Assembly (NCBI GenBank): GCA_013619035.1 | Contig: JABXKX010000351.1 | Coordinates: forward strand, 1-10,569 | DNA from: Peptostreptococcaceae bacterium | GTDB lineage: Bacteria > Bacillota_A > Clostridia > Peptostreptococcales > Acidaminobacteraceae | Direction: 5' to 3' | Length of the DNA stretch: 10,569 nt | Part shown: one piece after another, positions 1-7,134 of the stretch | Position numbering within the stretch: position 1 is the stretch's first letter | Layout: the number at the start of each line of letters is the position of its first letter | Position numbers and translations under genes: made by a program | The notes under the pieces: model-generated | What the model saw: the letters and a program-made list of their open reading frames with translations, nothing else | Told to the model about the DNA's origin: nothing | The model's database searches: none

Positions 1-1
1 A

Positions 2-3000
2 TTTAATTATGATGCTTTTGATTATGGAAAAGCATTTCAAATCATTGATAATTTAAAAGTATATGATGCTTATCCAGGAGATAAAGCCACTGATGTGCCT
101 GCAAGAACTGCCATTGAACTTTATTTTAACAGTACATCTGTAAATGATATAGAAGATTATTTTGAAATCAACCCATCTGTTAAAGGACAATTTGAATACG
201 ATGGAGAAAAAGTTATTTTCTTAACAGATGAATTCGGTAATTTTGTGACGTATGAAGTGACATTAAAGGCTGGTCTTTCAGATGGTGAACGGACACTTAA
301 TGAGGATTATACTTATTCTTTTACAACAGGGTATAGCGATGGTTTCTCCAATCAGGTTTATTATACAATTTTTAATACATTACCTGGCGAAGAATCTATT
401 TTCAAAGTACATGACTGGATGAATGGTTATAAATTTAATGTGGCGATTTATGAGATGCCTTCTTTTGACGTTTTTAAAGAAACGTTTGAATTGTTTAATG
501 AAAGTCAAAAGAGTTTGGACCTTTCTTCTAATACACTTGTCTATGAAGAAGAACTTAAACCACTTACTTATAACTACAGAAACTTTTTAACGTTACCATC
601 ACTTAACACGGGACGTTATGTTGCTGTTATTAAAGATAAAGATGCTGAACAATATGTTTTTATGCAAGTAGACCCGCATCAGGTTTATTATACAAAAGCA
701 ACCAATGGAGAATTGTTCTGGGTAATTGATAATGAAAACAGAACCCCAACGAAAGATGCTATTATTTTAAATGATGACATAGAAGTTGGCAAAACAGATG
801 CTGAAGGTTTAGCGTTTATTGATGTGGATTATGAAGGCGCTTATCAAATAAATATCGATGAGAAATCTTACTTGGTAAAAACGGAACAACCGAATATGTA
901 TTATGATATGTATGGTTATTATCAAAGCAGTTCAATGGATCATTGGTCGTTTATATATACAGATAGAAATGCTTATCAAATGACAGATGAAATCAACGTA
1001 TTTGGCTTTGTAAGAAGTTTTACTGACGAGCCTATAGATGAGGTCAAGTTGATCTTATCACCATACTGGGATGACCAAATCATAACTGAAACGGTTGTAT
1101 CTTTAGATGAGGAACAATCTTATACTGCTAAACTGAATATAACAGATTTAGATAAGGGTTATTATCAATTAAGAATGATGCATGGCGATACGATGATTGC
1201 ATACAAAGAAGTGATTGTAGAGGATTTTGAAAAGCCAGAAGTTTATTTGAAATCAAATGTGAATAAGAGCCTTTTATTTGCTGGTGAAACCATTAATTAT
1301 TCTGTACAAGCCAAATACTTTAATGAATTGCCATACGAAGGGTTAGGACTTAACTTCTATTATTCAGACGCGCAAAAGTCGGCTGATCGATTTAATACGG
1401 ATGCAGATGGTATGATTGATTTTGAATTAGAAGTTGATATAGCCAAAACCGATTGGGAGCCCGGACGGTACAACATTTCAGCAGAAAATTATAGTGCTAC
1501 AGATACGTATTTATACAATACAGTACGGTTTGATGTATTACCGAGAACCATAATGATTCAAACCGAAACAACGTCAGATGAAAAAACGGCGACTGTTAAT
1601 TTGGAAACGAATCTGATCGATATTTCAAATTTTAATGGCAACTATGGTAAAAACTATGAAAATATCAAAGGGGATAGTGTTGATGTTTCATACGAAGTCA
1701 TCATTAAAGATTATTATACTGAAAAGACATTTGTGGAAACGGTTTACGATCCGATTCATAAACTGTCGTATGATAAATACAATTATGACAGAAAAACAGA
1801 CTACTTAGATAATGTTAAAGGTGAGACTGTAAAGGGTCAGGGAGCCTTTACATTCCCAATTGAAGAAGAACATAGTTATGAAATAGAAATCAGAACCCAT
1901 GATACCAATGGGAAAATTACAACAACAAGAACCCATTTTAATCAGTATAGATATTATTATTACAATAATGATAGATTATACAATTATTCAAAATTCGAAG
2001 ACAATTATGATGTTGGTGATCGTGTGACTTTTGAAGTCTTAAAAAGCGGAGAATCTATCGAGAAGTCTAAAAACGACTTTGCTGTTCATATGATCTTAAG
2101 AAATGGTATTTTATCATATGAGTTTACCGATGATCCAACTTATGAATTTGACTTTGTGAAAGACTATAGACCAAATGTATTTGTGAAAACACTTTATTAT
2201 GATGGCAATACAGTTAATGTGTTACCTGAGTATGGCAGTCAACTGCTCAGATATGACTATGAAACTTTAGCTTATGATTTAACGTATGAAGTGGACAAAG
2301 AAGCGTACGGACCGTCAGATCAAATGACTATTGATTTAAATATAACTCAAGATAATAAGCCGTTTAACGGTGTTATAAATATCTCGGTGGTAGATGAAGC
2401 ATTCTTTGCTTTGTATGAAGATTACTTTGATATCGGTTATGATTTACATCAACTCATTTACTCAGATGGTATATTGGTTGAGACCTATTCTGGGGCTGCA
2501 ACAGATGAAGCAGCAATGGCTGAATCTGGTGAAGGTGGTGACGGAGATTATATCAGAGATGATTTTAAAGACACCGCTTACTTTGAAACGGTTAAAGTTG
2601 TTGATGGAAAAGCATCTGTTGAAGTGAAATTACCAGACAACTTGACCAGCTGGAGACTGACGCTACAGGCTGTGAATAAAGAGTTAGAATATGCAAACAT
2701 CAGAGGTAATGTATATGTTTCTCTACCATACTTTGTGAGAACACTTTACAATAAAAAGTATTTAACCGGAGATGATGTTTATTTAACATTGAACTCTGAT
2801 GGTGAGATGTTAGAAGATGACCAGATTGTTTATAAATCAAAACTGCTTAAAGATGAAATTGTATTAACTGAGTCAACGCTCACCACCCAAGGTAAAGGAA
2901 ATGTAAGTCTACCGGTTGGTGTGTTAGAAAAAGGTGATTATTCTGTTATTGTAGAAGGTGAAACGGATGGTTACATTGATGGCGTAAAAGAAGATATCGA

Positions 3001-4303
3001 AGTGAAAGATACTTATGTCAACTTCAACCACGTCAAAGAAGGTCCTTTAACAACAAGTTATGAACTTGTGTATCCTGATAGAGAGACTGAGCTGGTAGTT
3101 TATAATAAGGGTGCTCTTGATTATATGAAAAAGATCTATAATGTGAGAAGTTATAGCCGTTATAGAATTGAAGAGATACTTGGTGGATTTGAAGCAGATC
3201 GCCTGTTATCATCATATTTTGAAAACTATACAGATGAGTTTAATGTAAAAGAATATCAACATTATGATGGTGGTATTAAAATGCTGAGAACGGATGATTC
3301 ATCAGTTGAAGCAACTGCTTTGATCTTAGGGACTAACATAGGCGTGGATCAATTTGATGAAAATGATATGAAGCGTTATTTAACAAATGCTCTAAAAGAT
3401 GAGAATTTATCTTATTCTAAAAAAGCTATGACCTTATGGGGTCTTGCCGCTCAAGGTGATCCCGTGTTATTAGGCATCGATAAGTTTATGGAAAGTCATG
3501 ACTTAGAAGGCGCTGAAAAACTTTATATAGCACTTGCTTTATTGGAACTTGGTGATAAAACGAGAGCGGTAGAGCTTGGTACTTCTATATTTGATGATCA
3601 GCTTTATAGTGATTTGTCAGATAAGGAAAAGTTATTAGCGGGGAGTTTGGCTAGAAAAATAGACTTAGAAGATAATCGATTTGATACAGAATTTACAGTT
3701 AATTTCAAATCAAAAGATGCGGTGGCATTAGAAAAACTATATTACATTGCTTTATTACCGGTTGAGTTTGATGAGGCAAGTCTGACGTACGAGTTAAATG
3801 GAACAGACCAAGTGGTAGAACTACCGGATTTAAATGCACATAAAATCAATTTAAAAGGCACAGATAGCATCTCGTTTAAAGAGGTTTCAGATGACTTGTA
3901 TGTAACAGAACGATTTGAAGTAACGGGTCTTGATTATGAAGACTATTCGTCAACGATATATAAAGTTACAAGAACCATGGCTGAGCAAGTTAAGGTTGGT
4001 GAAATCGTTGAAGTCAAATATGATTATGTAAAACCGTTTAGAGGTGGTGGTGTGATCAGAGATGTAATACCTGCTGGTTTTGAATATGCCGGTGAAAAGG
4101 ATAAAAAATCACATACTGTATATAACATCAATCAAGAAATTAAAATGTCTGTTTATGGAGATAATACAGGCGGTTCAATCAGTTATTATATTAGAGCGAT
4201 TCAGGTTGGAACTTATCATGTTGAGTCTACCTATATTCAATCGTACGATAGACGAGAGTTGGATATGACAGATCCTACAATCATAGAGGTTACAAATGAT
4301 TAA
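2..4303 (+). CDS. Alpha-2-macroglobulin family surface protein, 5' end outside window
   Basis: The frame is open from base 2, so the gene enters from the left; 1433 residues are visible. The GTG at 95 is an internal valine inside a domain, not the start. Bases 50-330 encode a Big_5-like Ig domain (VPARTAIELYFNSTS, ending in YSFTT). Macroglobulin domains follow: the MG2-type signature YTDRNAYQMTDEINVFGFVR near 957-1016, and KPEVYLKSN near 1232. The family core comes next: SVVDEAFFALYED (2384-2422), an acidic Gly/Glu/Asp linker (2515-2565), then DTAYFE and KLPDNLTSWRL (2570-2656), typical of the A2M domain. A helical region (3105-3700) sits where the thioester domain belongs, with DGGIKMLR conserved. 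The C-terminal bell domain ends in YYIRAIQVGTY. The CxEQ thioester is replaced by RIEE (3164-3175), and I found no cysteine at all. The family traps proteases outside the cytoplasm, but without a thioester covalent capture is not expected. Export is inferred because the N-terminus is missing. It is translationally coupled to the next gene. Confidence 0.9.
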   Translation, partial: FNYDAFDYGKAFQIIDNLKVYDAYPGDKATDVPARTAIELYFNSTSVNDIEDYFEINPSVKGQFEYDGEKVIFLTDEFGNFVTYEVTLKAGLSDGERTLNEDYTYSFTTGYSDGFSNQVYYTIFNTLPGEESIFKVHDWMNGYKFNVAIYEMPSFDVFKETFELFNESQKSLDLSSNTLVYEEELKPLTYNYRNFLTLPSLNTGRYVAVIKDKDAEQYVFMQVDPHQVYYTKATNGELFWVIDNENRTPTKDAIILNDDIEVGKTDAEGLAFIDVDYEGAYQINIDEKSYLVKTEQPNMYYDMYGYYQSSSMDHWSFIYTDRNAYQMTDEINVFGFVRSFTDEPIDEVKLILSPYWDDQIITETVVSLDEEQSYTAKLNITDLDKGYYQLRMMHGDTMIAYKEVIVEDFEKPEVYLKSNVNKSLLFAGETINYSVQAKYFNELPYEGLGLNFYYSDAQKSADRFNTDADGMIDFELEVDIAKTDWEPGRYNISAENYSATDTYLYNTVRFDVLPRTIMIQTETTSDEKTATVNLETNLIDISNFNGNYGKNYENIKGDSVDVSYEVIIKDYYTEKTFVETVYDPIHKLSYDKYNYDRKTDYLDNVKGETVKGQGAFTFPIEEEHSYEIEIRTHDTNGKITTTRTHFNQYRYYYYNNDRLYNYSKFEDNYDVGDRVTFEVLKSGESIEKSKNDFAVHMILRNGILSYEFTDDPTYEFDFVKDYRPNVFVKTLYYDGNTVNVLPEYGSQLLRYDYETLAYDLTYEVDKEAYGPSDQMTIDLNITQDNKPFNGVINISVVDEAFFALYEDYFDIGYDLHQLIYSDGILVETYSGAATDEAAMAESGEGGDGDYIRDDFKDTAYFETVKVVDGKASVEVKLPDNLTSWRLTLQAVNKELEYANIRGNVYVSLPYFVRTLYNKKYLTGDDVYLTLNSDGEMLEDDQIVYKSKLLKDEIVLTESTLTTQGKGNVSLPVGVLEKGDYSVIVEGETDGYIDGVKEDIEVKDTYVNFNHVKEGPLTTSYELVYPDRETELVVYNKGALDYMKKIYNVRSYSRYRIEEILGGFEADRLLSSYFENYTDEFNVKEYQHYDGGIKMLRTDDSSVEATALILGTNIGVDQFDENDMKRYLTNALKDENLSYSKKAMTLWGLAAQGDPVLLGIDKFMESHDLEGAEKLYIALALLELGDKTRAVELGTSIFDDQLYSDLSDKEKLLAGSLARKIDLEDNRFDTEFTVNFKSKDAVALEKLYYIALLPVEFDEASLTYELNGTDQVVELPDLNAHKINLKGTDSISFKEVSDDLYVTERFEVTGLDYEDYSSTIYKVTRTMAEQVKVGEIVEVKYDYVKPFRGGGVIRDVIPAGFEYAGEKDKKSHTVYNINQEIKMSVYGDNTGGSISYYIRAIQVGTYHVESTYIQSYDRRELDMTDPTIIEVTND
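4285..4290 (+). promoter_or_regulatory. Ribosome binding site inside the macroglobulin gene
   Basis: AGAGGT lies five bases before the ATG at 4296 and within the last codons of the upstream gene. It supports the overlapping start and suggests translational coupling of the two proteins. Confidence 0.6.
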
Positions 4304-5090
4304 ACTCTCTGCACTTGGGCCTGTGATTATGATCATGATCAGTTTAATCGGTTATTCGAGTAAGGATCATATTCACTTGAATACACCGGTCTATAAAGGA
4401 GCGGAAGTCTATGAAGACACCGCTCTAAACGGCATGATTGTACCTCATCATTTGGTACCGCTTGACAAACTAGAAGCCATGTATTTAACGGCTTCTTCTG
4501 AAGAGGTAAAAAAGATATTACTTATCAGTCCGGATCATTTTCTGAATGGGGACCGTGAAATGACAACAAGTGATAAGAATTGGAGAGTTGATGGTGGTCA
4601 AGTAAAAGTTGATCTGGAATTGTTAAATCAACTCAGAAATGATGGGATAAAAATCAACAATACAGAAGTCGGATCGGAACATGGTCTGAATACACATATT
4701 CCATTTATTAAAAAGTACTTTCCAAATGCTTCGGTTGTACCGATTGCAATCAGTAAACAAACCGATTTTCAATATTTGAATGAGTTGATTGTTTCTATTC
4801 CTGAAGATGTGTTTGTGATTGCTTCAATTGATTTTTCGCATTACTTGAATTTAGAAACAGCCAACCTAAAAGATGAATGGACTGAAAATGCCATTAAAAG
4901 TGGAGATTTCGAAACATTTTTTAAGATGAGTGATGATTACTTTGATTCGCCAGGCTGTTTGTATGTTATATGTTGTTTTGCAAGAAAAAATGGTTATGAA
5001 CTTAAATTTTATGATCATAGTAATTCTGCTAATTATATGGGTAAAGACATTCCTGAAACCACCAGCTATTTCTTTATCGGCCTAAAATAA
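4296..5090 (+). CDS. Exported MEMO1-like (AmmeMemoRadiSam system protein B) family protein
   Basis: This 264-residue protein starts 8 bases inside the macroglobulin gene. Residues 1-20 form a hydrophobic export signal ending LIGYSS, close to a lipobox but with Tyr where the lipidated Cys should be. It may therefore be cleaved by signal peptidase I or stay anchored. The rest matches the MEMO1 family, which shares the fold of the extradiol-type dioxygenase LigB: IVPHH (H51), ISPDH (H81), SEHGLNTHIPF (E128, H129), ASIDFSHY (D179, H182) and a C-terminal TTSYFFIG strand. H51, H81, D179 and H182 correspond to the putative metal-site residues of human MEMO1. The C-terminal Cys of that site is not obvious here. 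Cytosolic bacterial members usually occur with AMMECR1 and a radical-SAM protein; neither is in view, and this one looks extracellular. A redox, metal-binding or hydrolytic role at the surface beside the macroglobulin is only inference. Family assignment is firm; function is unknown. Confidence 0.85.
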   Translation: MIKLSALGPVIMIMISLIGYSSKDHIHLNTPVYKGAEVYEDTALNGMIVPHHLVPLDKLEAMYLTASSEEVKKILLISPDHFLNGDREMTTSDKNWRVDGGQVKVDLELLNQLRNDGIKINNTEVGSEHGLNTHIPFIKKYFPNASVVPIAISKQTDFQYLNELIVSIPEDVFVIASIDFSHYLNLETANLKDEWTENAIKSGDFETFFKMSDDYFDSPGCLYVICCFARKNGYELKFYDHSNSANYMGKDIPETTSYFFIGLK

Positions 5091-5112
5091 CACCTTTGAG
5101 TGTTATTTTTTT
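5084..5112 (+). terminator. Intrinsic terminator of the macroglobulin-MEMO operon
   Basis: A perfect 10-bp stem, AAAATAACAC (5084-5093) with GTGTTATTTT (5100-5109), has a 6-base loop and a run of T through 5112. The TAA stop at 5088-5090 lies inside the left arm, so the terminator overlaps the coding end. Confidence 0.88.
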
Positions 5113-5148
5113 GTAGACATTTGTATTTAGAGTCTGTCGTGAAACTGA

Positions 5149-5157
5149 TGATATAAT
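5149..5157 (+). promoter_or_regulatory. Candidate extended -10 promoter upstream of the kinase gene
   Basis: TGATATAAT is a perfect extended -10 element. No good -35 sits 16-18 bases upstream, as is common for extended -10 promoters. Transcription would start near 5164, leaving a leader of about 70 bases that contains the hairpin at 5180-5200. Confidence 0.5.
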
Positions 5158-5179
5158 TATATTATATGAGTTACGAATT

Positions 5180-5200
5180 AAAAGTGTCGAAGACACTTTT
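5180..5200 (+). promoter_or_regulatory. Perfect inverted repeat (hairpin or operator) before the kinase gene
   Basis: AAAAGTGTC (5180-5188) and GACACTTTT (5192-5200) form a 9-bp perfect stem with a GAA triloop. It ends 7 bases before a TATAAT box, so in DNA it would cover the -35/spacer region as an operator. In RNA from the promoter at 5149 it would be a leader hairpin. The sequence after it (CTTGTTG) is only moderately T-rich, so a weak attenuator is possible but not convincing. Confidence 0.55.
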
Positions 5201-5207
5201 CTTGTTG

Positions 5208-5213
5208 TATAAT
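5208..5213 (+). promoter_or_regulatory. Candidate second -10 box (TATAAT) of the kinase-lipoprotein operon
   Basis: This is a perfect TATAAT, but the hexamer 17 bases upstream (TGTCGA) is a poor -35 and lies inside the inverted repeat. Transcription would start at about 5219-5221, just before the ribosome site at 5226. Confidence 0.45.
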
Positions 5214-5225
5214 TAACTTAGACGT

Positions 5226-5232
5226 AAGGAGG
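5226..5232 (+). promoter_or_regulatory. Ribosome binding site that fixes a GTG start
   Basis: AAGGAGG lies four bases before GTG at 5237. An ATG at 5235 overlaps this GTG but opens only three codons before TAG. The next in-frame ATG at 5252 is 19 bases away, too far from this site. Confidence 0.75.
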
Positions 5233-5236
5233 CAAT

Positions 5237-6310
5237 GTGGACTTAGTAGAGATGATAGAGAAAAATATTAACGAACTGATGCATCCGTTTGTTGATGAAG
5301 AGATCATAGGATTTCAACTGATTGAAAAATTATCAACAGAAGAGGATATCAGATTTTCATATAAAGTCATTACAACAACCTCGCAGTTTGTTTTAAAACT
5401 AGCAAAAAACTCTTTTACAACAATTAGCCATGTAGAGAAATGGTCAGAGCTGAGTAAACTTTACCAAAAGTTGGGTTATGACACACCTGATTTTTTAAAT
5501 GCAAATGGGGACAGTAATGCGTTTACATGGATGGATGTATCAGGCCAGTGTTTCATTGTCTGGTGTGAAACATTTGTAGAACTCACCAACAATAAAGACG
5601 GATTATATAATGATTCAAAAGAGTATAGGGCTTCTATAGGGGAGTTGATTGGAAGAGTTGCAACTCAGTCAAATGCTTTTGAAATGCATACACCAACACC
5701 TTATTGTTTATTTGAGAAATTTTGTATAGATGATCCGTCTGATGAGTATACTGAGTTTATGTTAAAAACCTATGAACTTTTAAAAGGTCATGTTTCAGTA
5801 GATCAAATGTACTTAGAATACGTTTATCAAACATTCCTAAGATTGAGAGCCGAACTCAAACTAGTTTATAAGAAATTGCCATCAGCCGTTTTTCAAAGTG
5901 ATTTGAATGAAAGCAATTTGGTTCTGAAAAATAAAACTATAAAAGGTTTGATTGACTTTAATATTTCAGGTAGAGAAGTCGTTTTGAACTATTTAATCAA
6001 CGAAGGGGTATATCAAGAAGAACAAGTGATACATGAATTGTGGTTAGATAAGACCTATAATCAAGAAGTCGATGAGAAATTCAAATGGGTCATTAAGACA
6101 TTTTCTAAACACTATACTTGGACAACAGAAGAAAAAACATATTTTCCATTGGTTTATAAGGTGATTAGGCCTTTTAAATATATGTTCTTTGTAGGTTTGG
6201 TTAGAAGTTTTAAAAATGAAGATTATTTTGAAGTGAACTGTAGGTTAAAGTGGATGATACAGGAATTAGAAAGAACAGACTTACATCAAATGATAGAGGA
6301 GGCTATATGA
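5237..6310 (+). CDS. Aminoglycoside phosphotransferase (APH)-fold kinase, substrate unknown
   Basis: This 357-residue cytosolic protein has the small-molecule kinase fold. Visible landmarks are KVITTTSQFVLKLAK with the likely ATP-contacting lysine K54, a catalytic loop VFQSDLNESNLVL (residues 218-230), and a metal-binding strand GLIDFN (237-242). The catalytic Asp (D222), Asn (N227) and metal Asp (D240) are kept. The usual HGD of the loop is QSD, so the His and Gly of Brenner's motif are changed. This resembles a subfamily of uncharacterised Bacillota phosphotransferases with DLN-x-SN and DFN motifs, from memory. No signal peptide or membrane segment is seen. The gene overlaps the downstream lipoprotein gene by 4 bases (ATGA), so the two are probably co-translated. 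The family includes antibiotic kinases but also choline, homoserine and sugar kinases; nothing here points to drug resistance. Fold assignment is firm; substrate is unknown. Confidence 0.82.
   Translation: MDLVEMIEKNINELMHPFVDEEIIGFQLIEKLSTEEDIRFSYKVITTTSQFVLKLAKNSFTTISHVEKWSELSKLYQKLGYDTPDFLNANGDSNAFTWMDVSGQCFIVWCETFVELTNNKDGLYNDSKEYRASIGELIGRVATQSNAFEMHTPTPYCLFEKFCIDDPSDEYTEFMLKTYELLKGHVSVDQMYLEYVYQTFLRLRAELKLVYKKLPSAVFQSDLNESNLVLKNKTIKGLIDFNISGREVVLNYLINEGVYQEEQVIHELWLDKTYNQEVDEKFKWVIKTFSKHYTWTTEEKTYFPLVYKVIRPFKYMFFVGLVRSFKNEDYFEVNCRLKWMIQELERTDLHQMIEEAI
6295..6302 (+). promoter_or_regulatory. Strong ribosome binding site for the lipoprotein gene
   Basis: AGAGGAGG lies four bases before ATG at 6307. 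It selects this start over an in-frame upstream ATG at 6250, because starting at 6250 would bury the signal peptide behind 19 polar residues. Confidence 0.85.
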
Positions 6311-7059
6311 AGAAATTATTAATCATGTGTATGGTATTACTTCTAGTAGGATGTCAATCAGATACAGATGAGACCATACTGTTAAAGGATGAAATTAATG
6401 CCTTGGAATTATCTGTTGAACAATTGAATACCGACAAAACGGATTTAATGAAGCAGATAAAAGACATTAGCAGCGAGAAAATGAAATACGATGAGGAAAA
6501 TGTGGTCTTAAAAGCAGAATTAGATATCCTTATAGAAGAAAAAGCAGCTCTAGAAGTAGATAATGAAGCGCTAATGAAAAGTTTGAATACTATTGAATTT
6601 GATCCTTATGAAGCTCAGTATAACTTTGATGTGAAAGTGATACAGGGAATTGATAATAGATTGTTATATGTTTTTGAACCATCAGAGATTCCTCATGCGC
6701 AAAATTATACAATTTTGGGTAATGAACCTATAAAAAACAACATCAATGAAGAGGATGAGACGACGATTGATTTAGGGGACTCTGAATTTGAAGTGTCCAG
6801 CTTCAAAGTTGAAGGTACTATTTATAATTTTAAATGGGTGACCATAATTTGGGATGAGAGTTATAACACTTATAAAGTGGATGAAGTCCTAATTCAGATA
6901 GATGATGTGACAGATAGACGTGTAAATATCCATAGTGTTTTACCTGAAGGGCTGCCATTTCAAGCGGTTCAATGGGAAAATAGTAAAGGCGAACTTTTTA
7001 GTATGCCGTTGTCTTATGACGGTTATGGTTTTGAAGGCACATTAATAATTAGTGATTAG
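6307..7059 (+). CDS. Coiled-coil lipoprotein of unknown function
   Basis: The 250-residue protein starts at the ATG overlapping the kinase stop. Residues 1-16 form a compact lipoprotein signal, MKKLLIMCMVLLLVGC, with lipobox LVGC, so the mature protein should begin at lipidated C16 on the outer membrane face. Residues about 24-94 are rich in Leu, Glu and Lys with heptad spacing (for example DEINALELSVEQL and ELDILIEEKAALEVDNEAL) and should form a long coiled coil that holds the C-terminal domain away from the membrane. Residues about 100-250 form a beta-rich domain with several Trp and aromatic residues (NFKWVTIIWDESYNTYKVDEV) and no motif I recognise. The coiled coil may oligomerise. Coupling to the upstream kinase suggests a shared physiological role but gives no substrate. 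Lipoprotein status is firm; function is unknown. Confidence 0.85.
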   Translation: MKKLLIMCMVLLLVGCQSDTDETILLKDEINALELSVEQLNTDKTDLMKQIKDISSEKMKYDEENVVLKAELDILIEEKAALEVDNEALMKSLNTIEFDPYEAQYNFDVKVIQGIDNRLLYVFEPSEIPHAQNYTILGNEPIKNNINEEDETTIDLGDSEFEVSSFKVEGTIYNFKWVTIIWDESYNTYKVDEVLIQIDDVTDRRVNIHSVLPEGLPFQAVQWENSKGELFSMPLSYDGYGFEGTLIISD

Positions 7060-7098
7060 GTAGAAAATGTTTAAAACGGTTCTTTGTGACATTATTTG

Positions 7099-7107
7099 TG
7101 GTATACT
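7099..7107 (+). promoter_or_regulatory. Extended -10 promoter of the acetyltransferase gene
   Basis: TGGTATACT is an extended -10 element with no convincing -35 at 16-18 bases. Transcription would start near 7114, giving a leader of about 20 bases up to the AGGAGG at 7124-7129. I see no terminator between the lipoprotein stop and this promoter, so read-through from upstream is possible. Confidence 0.55.
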
Positions 7108-7134
7108 TGTAGAAATATTTTATAGGAGGCTTAC

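Noticed and set aside
95..97. GTG as the start of the macroglobulin gene
   Set aside because: The frame is open from base 2 and the codons before 95 continue the same Ig-like domain (DNLKVYDAYPGDKATD). No ribosome site precedes the GTG.
2394..2627. 77-codon plus-strand reading frame inside the macroglobulin gene
   Set aside because: It overlaps the best conserved macroglobulin motifs in another frame, has no ribosome site and has no recognisable protein character.
3033..3215. 60-codon minus-strand reading frame
   Set aside because: It is antisense to the macroglobulin gene, with no promoter, ribosome site or motif; a shadow frame.
4080..4268. 62-codon plus-strand reading frame
   Set aside because: It is an out-of-frame shadow over the conserved bell domain of the macroglobulin.
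5235..5243. ATG at 5235 as the kinase start
   Set aside because: It leads to TAG after three codons (ATG TGG ACT); the overlapping GTG at 5237 gives the full kinase.
6250..6306. Earlier start for the lipoprotein
   Set aside because: It would place 19 polar residues before the signal peptide, and there is no ribosome site there, while AGAGGAGG sits just before 6307.
6308..6310. TGA read as tryptophan (mycoplasma code)
   Set aside because: The TGA here ends the kinase exactly at the ATGA overlap with a well-formed lipoprotein start, and every Trp codon I checked in the genes is TGG.
7084..7107. TTGTGA with TATACT as a -35/-10 pair for the acetyltransferase
   Set aside because: Only 12 bases separate them, too short for sigma-70-type recognition; the TGG before TATACT makes an extended -10 a better reading.
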